DNA of 64,000 bases. It comes from DATKPC01 sp035524275 (GTDB lineage: Bacteria; Pseudomonadota; Gammaproteobacteria; Burkholderiales; Burkholderiaceae_F). The stretch covers positions 1 through 64,000 of the forward strand of contig DATKPC010000133.1 in NCBI GenBank assembly GCA_035524275.1. The letters are read 5' to 3'. Positions 56,919 to 64,000 of the stretch are shown here, piece by piece. The notes beneath the pieces were generated by a model. It had not been told where the DNA came from and did no database searches. It worked only from the letters and a program-made list of their open reading frames with translations. The position numbers and the translations under genes were made by a program. The first letter of the stretch is position 1. Each line of letters starts with the position of its first letter.

Positions 56919-57515
56919 TCAGTCGCGGAAGCCGAATTCACCCTCCGCGACGAGGCGCGCCAGCGGGACGCGGTCGTTGGGCTGTTCGCGCTGGCGCAGC
57001 TTGTCGGGCAGCGTGGCCGGGTCGCCGCGCCGGCCGACGGCGACCATGGCTTCGAGGTGGTAGTCGTCCGGTATCGCCAGCGAGCGACGCGCCAGGTCCT
57101 TGTCGAATCCGCCCATCGCGTGCGTGCTCCACCCGTCGCGCTGTGCCTGGAACGCGAAGCTGATCCAGGCCGCGCCGGTGTCGAACGAGTGGCTCGCCGT
57201 CGCGACGGCGGCGGAGCCGCCGGCCGGCACGAAGGTCTTGCGCGAGACGACGAGGACGAGCGCGGCGGCGCCGCGCGCCCACTCGCGGTTGAACTCGACC
57301 AGGAAGCCCAGGAACGGCGCCCAGCTCGGCGACCCGTTGAGGCTGTAGACGAAGCGCCACGGCTGGCTGTTCGACGCCGAGGGCGCCCAGCGCGCCGCTT
57401 CGAAGAACCGCAGCAGCGTCGGCGCATCGATCGCCTCGTCGGTGAAGGCGCGGGGCGACCAGCGGCTCGTGAACATCGGATCGATCGGATGGGTCGGGTG
57501 ACGGGCTTGTGACAT
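56919..57515 (-). CDS. Nitroreductase-family flavoprotein
   Basis: The 198-residue protein starts at ATG 57513-57515. FMN-binding signatures include RWSPRAF near the N-terminus, RWAPSASNSQPWRF near residue 42, and GGFDKDLARRSL with LEAMVAVGRRG toward the end. Members reduce nitro compounds, quinones or flavins with NAD(P)H. The natural substrate is not predictable. It is divergent from the SPFH-led cluster, so it may share regulation with it through the 284-bp gap. Confidence 0.88.
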   Translation of the reverse strand: MSQARHPTHPIDPMFTSRWSPRAFTDEAIDAPTLLRFFEAARWAPSASNSQPWRFVYSLNGSPSWAPFLGFLVEFNREWARGAAALVLVVSRKTFVPAGGSAAVATASHSFDTGAAWISFAFQAQRDGWSTHAMGGFDKDLARRSLAIPDDYHLEAMVAVGRRGDPATLPDKLRQREQPNDRVPLARLVAEGEFGFRD

Positions 57516-57740
57516 GCGTGCCTTTCGCGGTTTCGGGGCCCTTCGCGGGCGGCGGCGCAGCATAGCGGCTCCACGACGAGCTTGCGGAACGCGACGCCGT
57601 CCGCAGCAGGCCGGTGCGCCGCCCCGCGTCGCCGGCGGCGCGGCACGCGCGGCGATGGCCGACGTGCGGGCTGTGCGGCCCGATCCGAGGCGCACGCGAC
57701 GCCCGCCGCGGCGGCCGGCCGCCGCGGCGGCTCCGACTAC

Positions 57741-57746
57741 TATCAT
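57741..57746 (+). promoter_or_regulatory. -10-like hexamer before the SPFH-led cluster
   Basis: TATCAT matches the -10 consensus at 5 of 6 positions, 54 nt before the ATG at 57800. No good -35 is found at 16-18 nt upstream, in a GC-rich inverted-repeat patch (GGCCGCCGCGGCGGC). It is the only promoter candidate I see in the divergent spacer. An activator may be needed. Confidence 0.35.
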
Positions 57747-57799
57747 GGTCGGCCGCCGGCAGCGGCAGGCGGCAGCATCCGCATCCTCGAGGGGGACCC

Positions 57800-58831
57800 A
57801 TGAGCCTGACCGACTTCATCCGGAAGCAGTTCATCGACATCCTCGAGTGGACCGAGGAGGGCGACGGCGTGCTCGCGTGGCGCTACCCGATGATGGACCA
57901 CGAGATCCAGTACGGCGGCTCGCTCACGGTCCGCGAATCGCAGATGGCGGTGTTCGTCAACGAGGGCAAGGTCGCCGACGTCTTCGGCCCCGGGCGCTAC
58001 ACGCTGACGACGCAGACGATCCCGATCCTCACCTACCTGCGCAACTGGGACAAGATGTTCCAGTCGCCCTTCAAGAGTGACGTCGTCTTCTTCAGCACCC
58101 GGCGGCAGGTCGACCAGCGCTGGGGCACGCAGCAGCCGATCACGATCCGCGACAAGGACTTCGGCGCGGTGCGCCTGCGCGCCTTCGGCAACTTCGTCTA
58201 CCGCGTCGCCGATCCGAAGCTCTTCTACAACGAGGTGGCCGGAACGCGCGAGCGCTATACGACCGCCGACATCGACGGCCAGCTTCGCGGCCTGATGCTG
58301 CAGCAGATCTCGGTCGCCGTGGCGCAAAGCGGCGTGCCGTTCCTGGACCTCGCGGCGAACCAGCTCGAATTCGCCCGCGCGCTCGAGGCGGCCGCCGGCC
58401 CCTCGTTCGCGGCGCTCGGCCTCAAGCTCGAGGGCGTCACGGTGCAGAACGTTTCGCTGCCCGAGGACCTGCAGAAGGTGCTGGACCAGAAGATCGGGAT
58501 GGGGATGGTCGGCCAGAACATGGGGCAGTTCATGCAGTACCAGACGGCGCAGGCGATCCCGAAGCTGGCCGAGGCGGCCGGGCAGGGTGGCGGTGGCGTC
58601 GCCGGCGATGCGCTGGGGCTGGGCGCCGGCGTGGCGCTGGGGCAGTCCCTGGCGCAGAACCTGCAGCAGGGGCTGGCGGCCGGGGCGGCGCAGGCCGCGG
58701 GCGCCGCCGGCGGCAAGCCGGCCGATATCCTGGCGATGATCGAGCGGCTCGGCGACCTGAAGGCGAAGGGCATCCTCACCGACGCGGAATTCAGCGCCAA
58801 GAAGGCGGAACTGCTGGCGAAGCTCGGCTGA
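57800..58831 (+). CDS. SPFH/Band-7 protein with C-terminal SHOCT domain
   Basis: The 343-residue protein starts at ATG 57800 behind GAGGGGGA. It has an SPFH domain of the virion-core/YdjI-like type (IDILEWTEEGDGVLAWRYPM; SLTVRESQMAVFVNEGKV; GPGRYTLTTQTIPIL). A Gln/Ala/Gly-rich stretch follows at residues 235-300. The end is a SHOCT motif (MIERLGDLKAKGILTDAEF). It has no membrane helix; the family associates with membranes or membrane-stress proteins through partners. The Gly/Ala-rich segment could mediate assembly. It leads a five-gene run whose next gene encodes a zinc-ribbon protein, as with YdjG near YdjI in Bacillus. Confidence 0.87.
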   Translation: MSLTDFIRKQFIDILEWTEEGDGVLAWRYPMMDHEIQYGGSLTVRESQMAVFVNEGKVADVFGPGRYTLTTQTIPILTYLRNWDKMFQSPFKSDVVFFSTRRQVDQRWGTQQPITIRDKDFGAVRLRAFGNFVYRVADPKLFYNEVAGTRERYTTADIDGQLRGLMLQQISVAVAQSGVPFLDLAANQLEFARALEAAAGPSFAALGLKLEGVTVQNVSLPEDLQKVLDQKIGMGMVGQNMGQFMQYQTAQAIPKLAEAAGQGGGGVAGDALGLGAGVALGQSLAQNLQQGLAAGAAQAAGAAGGKPADILAMIERLGDLKAKGILTDAEFSAKKAELLAKLG

Positions 58832-58863
58832 CGAGGCTCGGCTGATGGACATCGGCTGACCTC

Positions 58864-60435
58864 TTGGCCACGCAACAGCCGCCGCAGCGCAGCTACCGCG
58901 CGCCGTGCCCCAACTGCGGCGCGCCGGTCGAATTCCGTTCGGCCGCCTCGGCGTTCGCGGTCTGCGCGTTCTGCCGCTCGACGATCGCGCGCGACGGCGC
59001 CGCGCTGCGCCGGATCGGCACGGCCGCAGAGCTTTTCGACGATCATTCGCCGCTGCAGCTTGGCGTCAGTGGGCGCTTCCTCAATGCCGCGTTCACGCTC
59101 GTCGGGCGCGTGCAGCTCGCCTACGACGGCGGCGTCTGGAACGAATGGCACGCGCATTTCGACGCCGGGCGCAGCGGCTGGCTGAGCGAGGACAACGGCC
59201 GCTACGTGTTCGCGTTCCCGGCGCCGCCGGGCGATCCGCCGCCGCTGGCGTCGCTGCCTGTCGGCGCCGGCGTGACGATCGGCGGCGTCCCGTGGACGGT
59301 CGCCTCGTCGGTGCACGCGCGGCCCGGCGCGGTCGAGGGGGAACTGCCGGCCGCGCCGCAGGCCGCGGGGCATGTCGTCGTCGAGCTGCGCAATCCGCGC
59401 GGCGAGGTCGCGTCGCTCGAATATCCTGCCGCCGGCGGCGCGCCGGCGGTCTTCGTCGGTCGGGCCGTCGAGCTCGGCGACCTCGCGCTGAGCGGGCTGA
59501 AGGAGGAATCGGCGCGCGAATTCAAGGCGCAGGCGACGGCCTGCCCGCAGTGCGGCGCCGCGCTGGCGCCGACGCTGGAGGCGACGAAGACGATCGTCTG
59601 CGGGCAATGCCACGCCGTCGTCGACCTGTCGCCGGGCATCGGCGGCGACCTCGCGTACTACGTGCAGCACAACGGCGGTGAAAGCGGCCTGCAATCGCAG
59701 ATCGAGCTCGGCGCGAGCGCCACGCTGGCGCTGGGCGGCGCGGCACAGCCGTGGCAGGTCGTCGGCTACGTCGAGCGCCGCACGGTGCCGGGCGGCGACG
59801 CCGAGGACGTCGAGTTCTGGCGCGAGTACCTGCTGTACAACCGGCTCCGCGGCTTCGCCTTCCTCGTCGACGCGAACGACGGCTGGAGCTGGACCGCGCC
59901 GCTTGCCGGCGCGCCGCAGTTCGACGGCGGTCGCGCGGCCCAGTGGCAGGGGACGACCTATCGCGAGCTCTACCGCTATACCGGCCGCGTCACCTACGTG
60001 CTGGGCGAGTTCTACTGGCGGCTCGCGCAGGACGAGACGACATTCAATGTCGACTACGCCGACGCGTCGGGCCGGCGGCGCCTGAACCGCGAGCAGACCG
60101 ACGAGGTCGTCTGGTCGGGCGGCGAGACGCTGGAGGCCGCGGCGATCGCGCGCGCGTTCGGGCTCCCCGATGCCGCCCCGTTGCTGCGCGACGCGTCGCC
60201 GCTGCGGTTCGACGGCTCGCGACTGCTGGTCGTCGTCGTGATCGCGGTGATCCTGTTCGGCGCGATCGCGGTGCTCGCGGCCGCGATGGGCGACCGCTGC
60301 CGCGACGTCCGCGCCGCGTACGGCGTGCAGTCGGCGGAATATCTCGCCTGTTCGCGCGCCGTCGGGTCCGGCGCGTCGTATCGCAGCAGCGGCGGGGCGT
60401 TCGGCGGCGCCAGCGGGGCGGGCGGGCACAAATGA
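58864..60435 (+). CDS. DUF4178 protein with zinc ribbons and C-terminal membrane anchor
   Basis: The 523-residue protein starts at TTG 58864. The start is weakly supported, but no better one keeps the N-terminal zinc ribbon. Ribbon 1 is CPNCGAPVEFRS...CAFC near residue 15. Ribbon 2 is CPQCGAALAPT...CGQC near residue 222. Two DUF4178-like domains flank the second ribbon (QLGVSGRFLNAAFTLVGRV; WQVVGYVERRTVPGGDAED, YLLYNRLRGFAFLVDANDG). A single membrane helix lies near residue 460 (LLVVVVIAVILFGAIAVLAA), followed by a Ser/Gly tail. DUF4178 has no known activity. It lies 32 nt after the SPFH gene. Confidence 0.85.
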   Translation: MATQQPPQRSYRAPCPNCGAPVEFRSAASAFAVCAFCRSTIARDGAALRRIGTAAELFDDHSPLQLGVSGRFLNAAFTLVGRVQLAYDGGVWNEWHAHFDAGRSGWLSEDNGRYVFAFPAPPGDPPPLASLPVGAGVTIGGVPWTVASSVHARPGAVEGELPAAPQAAGHVVVELRNPRGEVASLEYPAAGGAPAVFVGRAVELGDLALSGLKEESAREFKAQATACPQCGAALAPTLEATKTIVCGQCHAVVDLSPGIGGDLAYYVQHNGGESGLQSQIELGASATLALGGAAQPWQVVGYVERRTVPGGDAEDVEFWREYLLYNRLRGFAFLVDANDGWSWTAPLAGAPQFDGGRAAQWQGTTYRELYRYTGRVTYVLGEFYWRLAQDETTFNVDYADASGRRRLNREQTDEVVWSGGETLEAAAIARAFGLPDAAPLLRDASPLRFDGSRLLVVVVIAVILFGAIAVLAAAMGDRCRDVRAAYGVQSAEYLACSRAVGSGASYRSSGGAFGGASGAGGHK

Positions 60436-60480
60436 CGACGGGCGCTTGAGGCAGCAGGAAATCAATCCGAGGAGGAATCG

Positions 60481-60705
60481 ATGGCCGAACTCGAATGGCT
60501 GAAGCCCGGCGTCATCGCCGGATCGATCGTCTACGCGCTGCTCGGCGTGGCGGTCTTCTGGTTGAGCTTCCTGGTCGTCGACCTGCTGACGCCCTACAAG
60601 CTGTGGGACGAGATCGTGCGCAAGCGCAACCTCGCGCTGGCGATCGTCGTCGCCGCGATGTGCATCGCGATCGGGCTGATCGTGTCGTCGGCGATCCGCG
60701 GCTGA
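60481..60705 (+). CDS. DUF350 small membrane protein (YjfL-like)
   Basis: The 74-residue protein starts behind GAGGAGG at ATG 60481. Two membrane helices are evident (IAGSIVYALLGVAVFWLSF; ALAIVVAAMCIAIGLIV), joined by a cytoplasmic charged loop (LLTPYKLWDEIVRKRN). Its hairpin architecture and size match DUF350, the family of E. coli YjfL, which is encoded with PspA-like and ATP-grasp proteins. Full-length DUF350 proteins often have two such hairpins. This one is half-length, suggesting it oligomerises. It is embedded between the DUF4178 and aminopropyltransferase genes. Confidence 0.82.
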   Translation: MAELEWLKPGVIAGSIVYALLGVAVFWLSFLVVDLLTPYKLWDEIVRKRNLALAIVVAAMCIAIGLIVSSAIRG

Positions 60706-60784
60706 GCGTCGCGGGCGCTGCGCGGGCGCCGGCCGCCGCGTCCGCGGCCGCCGTCCGGTGGCGCCCACGACCCGCAGGACTTCC

Positions 60785-62353
60785 ATGACCGACGTGCCAC
60801 CCGCCGCGTCCGCCGACCGCCCCGCGGGCCTGCGCCCCGCCGAGGCGATGCTGCTCGCGGCCGTGTTCGTCATCGCCGCCTGCGGCCTCGTCTACGAGCT
60901 CGTCGCCGGCGCGCTCGCGAGCTACCTGCTCGGCGACTCGGTGCTGCAGTTCTCGACGGTGATCGGCGCGTACCTGTTCGCGATGGGCGTCGGCTCGTGG
61001 ATGTCGCGCTTCGTCGAGCGGCAGCTCGTGGCGAACTTCCTGCGGATCGAGCTGCTGGTCGGCGTCGTCGGCGGGCTGCTGCCCGCCGCGCTCTTCGCGG
61101 TGCACGCGTTCTCGCCGCAGCCGTTCCGCGTCCTGCTCTATGGCCTGGTCTGGCTCGTCGGCGTGCTGGTCGGCATCGAGATTCCTCTCGTGATGCGGAT
61201 CCTGCGCCGCAGCTTCAGCGACCGCTACGCGCTCAAGGATCTCGTCGCGCAGGTCCTGACGTTCGACTACCTCGGCGCGCTGCTGGTGAGCGTCGCCTTC
61301 CCGATCGTCTTCGTCCCGCTGCTCGGCCTCGTCCGCACCGGGCTCGCGTTCGGGCTGCTCAACGTGTTCGTCGCGGCCGCGGTGCTCGTCCTCTTCGGTG
61401 GCGAGCTGCGCGCGCGGCGCCTGCACGCGCTCGCCTGCGCCGGGTCCGCGCTGCTGCTCGTCGCCGCCTTCGTCGGCGCCGACCGCCTGACGACGTGGGC
61501 CGAGGACGCCTTCTACGCCGACCACATCGTCTTCCGCCACCAGAGCCCGTACCAGACCGTCGTCGTCACGAACAGTCGCGCCGCGACGCGCCTGTTCCTC
61601 AACGGCAACCTGCAGTTCAGCTCGCAGGACGAGTACCGCTACCACGAGGCGCTCGTGCATCCGGCGATGACGGCGCAGGGCGCGCCGCGCCGGGTGCTGA
61701 TCCTCGGCGGCGGCGACGGGATGGCCGCGCGCGAGGTGCTGAAATACCCCACGGTCGAGAGCGTGACGCTGGTCGATCTCGATGCCGCCGTCACGCAGCT
61801 GTTCTCGTCCGAGCCGCTGCTCACGCGGCTGAACGGCGACTCGCTGCGCTCGCCGCGGCTGCACGTCGTGAACCAGGACGCGTTCTCCTGGCTCGACGGC
61901 AACCGCGAGGTCTTCGACGTCGCGATCGTCGACTTCCCCGATCCCAGCAACTTCGCGCTCGGCAAGCTCTACACGCTGTCGTTCTACCGCCTGCTCGACG
62001 AACACCTCGCGGCCGACGGCTATGCGGTCGTGCAGACCACGTCGCCGCTCGTCGCGCGACGCAGTTTCTGGACCGTCGTCGCGACGATCGAGGCCGCCGG
62101 TCTCTCGACCTGGCCGTATCACGCCGACGTCCCGAGCTTCGGCGAGTGGGGATTCGTCCTTGCCGGACGCCGGCCCTACGCGCCGCCGGCGCGACTCGTC
62201 CCCGGACTGCGGTTCCTGACGCCCGCGACGCTCGCCGCGGCATTCGATTTCCCGGCCGACATGGCGCGCGTCGATGCGCCCGTCAACCGGCTCTCCAACC
62301 AGGTCCTGGTGCGCACGTTCGAAGAGGAGTGGGCCCACGTGATTTCGCATTGA
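60785..62353 (+). CDS. Membrane-anchored polyamine aminopropyltransferase (SpeE-like)
   Basis: The 522-residue protein starts at ATG 60785 with AGGA upstream. Seven hydrophobic segments fill residues 20-235, including the ELVAGALASYLLGDSVLQFS region typical of membrane-linked spermidine synthases. The C-terminal half is the aminopropyltransferase fold: QYTVVV-like QTVVVTNS, LFLNGNLQFSSQDEYRYHEALVHPA, LILGGGDGMAAREVLKYP, VDLD and VDFPDPSNFALGKLYTLSFY. These enzymes transfer aminopropyl from decarboxylated AdoMet to an amine. The acceptor is unknown here. Its stop overlaps the next TTG start by TTGA. Confidence 0.9.
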   Translation: MTDVPPAASADRPAGLRPAEAMLLAAVFVIAACGLVYELVAGALASYLLGDSVLQFSTVIGAYLFAMGVGSWMSRFVERQLVANFLRIELLVGVVGGLLPAALFAVHAFSPQPFRVLLYGLVWLVGVLVGIEIPLVMRILRRSFSDRYALKDLVAQVLTFDYLGALLVSVAFPIVFVPLLGLVRTGLAFGLLNVFVAAAVLVLFGGELRARRLHALACAGSALLLVAAFVGADRLTTWAEDAFYADHIVFRHQSPYQTVVVTNSRAATRLFLNGNLQFSSQDEYRYHEALVHPAMTAQGAPRRVLILGGGDGMAAREVLKYPTVESVTLVDLDAAVTQLFSSEPLLTRLNGDSLRSPRLHVVNQDAFSWLDGNREVFDVAIVDFPDPSNFALGKLYTLSFYRLLDEHLAADGYAVVQTTSPLVARRSFWTVVATIEAAGLSTWPYHADVPSFGEWGFVLAGRRPYAPPARLVPGLRFLTPATLAAAFDFPADMARVDAPVNRLSNQVLVRTFEEEWAHVISH

Positions 62354-64000
62354 GGTCGCCGCCGGCCCCGTTCCGACGCCGCCTGCTGGCGGGCGCCGCC
62401 GCATGGGCCGGCGCTGCCGGTGCCACCGGCGCCGGTCCGCCGTTCACCCGCTCCGCCTCGGCCACCCTGTGGACGAGCGACGCGGACGCGATCGATCGCG
62501 TCGTCGCCGGCCTGCCCGGCGGCTGGACCGGCGCCAGTCCGCAGCGCGGCCATCGGCTGCGGGAGCCGGCCGCCTGGGATGCCGCCGCGTCGGAGGAGCG
62601 CGTCGGCGTCCTCGTCGTCGGTGGCGGCATCGCCGGCCTGGCGGCGCTGCGCGCGCTGGACCGCGCCGGGTTGGACGACGCCCGTCTGCTCGACCTGGAG
62701 GACGCCGCCGGCGGCAACGCGCGCAGCATCCGCCTTGGCGGCATCGACTGCCCGCTGGCGGCCCACTACATCCCGCTGCCGGACGAGCGCAACGACGCGC
62801 TGCTCGATTTCCTCGCCGAGCAGGGGCTGTGGCGCTGGCATGCCGGGCGCCGGACATGGAGCGAACGGCATCTGTGCCACAGCCCGCAGGAACGGCTTTT
62901 CATCGGCGGTCGCTGGGTCGAGGGGCTGCTGCCGGCCGCAGACGCATCCCCCGGATTGCGCGACGCGCTGCGACGCATGAGCGCCGCAGTCGCCGCCGCG
63001 GCGCGCGACGCGGAATACCGGATCCCGACGCGCCAGGCGCGCTGGAGCGCCGCGCTGGACGCGCTGGACGCGCAGGCGTTCGACGCCTGGCTGGACGCGC
63101 GGGACCTGCGGCACCCGCTGTTGCGCGCCTACCTCGACTACTGCTGCCGCGACGACTACGGCGCTGCGTCGGCGGCGGTCTCGGCGTGGGCCGGCATCCA
63201 CTATTTCGCGGCCCGGCGCGGCTTCGCCGGCGGCGACGATGGCGGCGAAGCCGACCCGGTGCTGACGTGGCCGGAGGGCAACGCGTGGCTGGCGCGGCGC
63301 ATGGCCGCGCCGCGCGCCGCGCGCATCCGCACGGCAACGATCGCGCGGGCCGTGCGCGAGACGCCGGGCGGCGTCGACGTCCTCGCCTGGGACTTCGCCG
63401 CGGATCGCCCGTGCCGCTTCCGTGCGCGCCGCGTCGTGCTCGCGGTGCCGCTCTTCGTCGCGGCGCGCCTCCTGGAGCAGCCACCCGTCGCGCTCCGCTC
63501 GGCCGTCGCCGCGATGCGCTGGGCGCCGTGGCTCGTGACGAACCTGCTGCTGGACGAGCCGCTGAGCGACGCCCCGGGGGCGGCGCCGGCCTGGGACAAC
63601 GTGATCCAGTCGAGCCCGGCTCTCGGCTATGTCGACGCGACGCACCAGTCGCTCGACCCGCGTCCCGGCGCGACCGTGTTGACGCATTACTGGGCGCTGG
63701 GCGGCCGCGATGACGCCGAACTGCAGGCCGCCCGCGCGGCGCTCCTGAAGGACGACTGGCGCGACCCCGCGCGCCGCGTGCTCCTGGACATCGCGGTCGC
63801 GCAACCGGACGTTCTGCGCAAGGTCCGACGCGTCGAACTGGCCCGTTATGGCCACGCGATGAGCGTACCGCGACCCGGCGTGCGCGGCAGCAAGGCGCTC
63901 GCGGCGCTGGCGGCCGCGCCGGCGCACGGTAGCCGCATCCACTTCGCCCATTCGGACCTGTCGGGCTATTCCGTCTTCGAGGAGGCCTTCTTCCACGGCG
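62350..64000 (+). CDS. FAD amine-oxidase-like protein, exported, 3' end outside window
   Basis: The open frame starts at TTG 62350, overlapping the aminopropyltransferase stop. It continues without a stop to the window end (550 codons). The N-terminus FRRRLLAGAAAWAGAAGATGA is a likely twin-arginine signal. A FAD Rossmann motif follows (VGVLVVGGGIAGLAALRALDR, then LDLEDAAGGNARS) near residues 85-120. Later segments include TWPEGNAWLARRM and ARRVVLAVPLFVAARLL, as in flavin amine oxidases. Tat export would allow FAD to be bound before translocation. Its place next to an aminopropyltransferase suggests a polyamine-type substrate. The start is provisional. Confidence 0.82.
   Translation, partial: MRSPPAPFRRRLLAGAAAWAGAAGATGAGPPFTRSASATLWTSDADAIDRVVAGLPGGWTGASPQRGHRLREPAAWDAAASEERVGVLVVGGGIAGLAALRALDRAGLDDARLLDLEDAAGGNARSIRLGGIDCPLAAHYIPLPDERNDALLDFLAEQGLWRWHAGRRTWSERHLCHSPQERLFIGGRWVEGLLPAADASPGLRDALRRMSAAVAAAARDAEYRIPTRQARWSAALDALDAQAFDAWLDARDLRHPLLRAYLDYCCRDDYGAASAAVSAWAGIHYFAARRGFAGGDDGGEADPVLTWPEGNAWLARRMAAPRAARIRTATIARAVRETPGGVDVLAWDFAADRPCRFRARRVVLAVPLFVAARLLEQPPVALRSAVAAMRWAPWLVTNLLLDEPLSDAPGAAPAWDNVIQSSPALGYVDATHQSLDPRPGATVLTHYWALGGRDDAELQAARAALLKDDWRDPARRVLLDIAVAQPDVLRKVRRVELARYGHAMSVPRPGVRGSKALAALAAAPAHGSRIHFAHSDLSGYSVFEEAFFHG

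Noticed and set aside
1..64000. rRNA, tRNA, integrase, prophage or transposase genes
   Set aside because: I looked for conserved rRNA/tRNA features and mobile-element proteins and found none I could support. A covariance-based tRNA scan would be decisive.

Overview
The window is 64 kb of gene-dense, very GC-rich DNA with short spacers, many 1-4 nt start/stop overlaps, and frequent GTG or TTG starts. A type VI secretion locus, RutR-type pyrimidine regulation, bacterioferritin with Bfd, Tat-exported enzymes and TonB uptake point to a Gram-negative proteobacterium. Betaproteobacteria (Burkholderiales-like) is my best guess. Short heptamer repeats in spacers also occur in Xanthomonadaceae, so the class is not certain. 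I saw no rRNA, tRNA, CRISPR array, integrase or transposase.

Region by region. 1-7.1 kb: one end of a type VI secretion system (ClpV C-terminus, PAAR-like DUF4280, VgrG, TagH, TssK), facing an FHA protein and PP2C phosphatase. 7.3-11.0 kb: an overlapping unit of FAD amine oxidase, LuxR-type response regulator and hybrid histidine kinase. 11.2-22.0 kb: an export-rich region with two paralogous secreted proteins of unknown function sharing a bipartite upstream element, plus a phosphoesterase, a multicopper oxidase and a MocR regulator. 22.0-26.5 kb: a structured spacer, a TonB-dependent receptor, a Fur box with bfd-bfr, and an exported MsrA. 26.6-28.9 kb: a GGDEF/EAL protein.

29.2-32.3 kb: an ECF sigma factor and anti-sigma factor next to a CuA-type cupredoxin, a Tat metallophosphoesterase and a cytochrome c. 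The last two transcription units carry the same promoter-like motif. 32.5-44.2 kb: reductive pyrimidine catabolism (preT, preA, dihydropyrimidinase, ureidopropionase-like hydrolase, carbonic anhydrase) with an ABC importer and TetR regulator. RutR-like operators lie before both arms. 44.2-48.5 kb: REP-like palindromes, a YadGH-like ABC pair, LysE, a redoxin and an aldo/keto reductase. 48.6-57.5 kb: a phospholipase D-like lipoprotein, PtsN, an importer with a double permease fused to an exporter unit, and a nitroreductase.

57.8-64.0 kb: a five-gene co-oriented run of SPFH/SHOCT protein, DUF4178 zinc-ribbon protein, DUF350 membrane protein, membrane-anchored aminopropyltransferase and FAD amine-oxidase-like protein (cut by the window end). 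This is my leading candidate for a little-described system, probably linking polyamine-type chemistry to the envelope. The ECF regulon and the secreted paralogue pair are the next most interesting.
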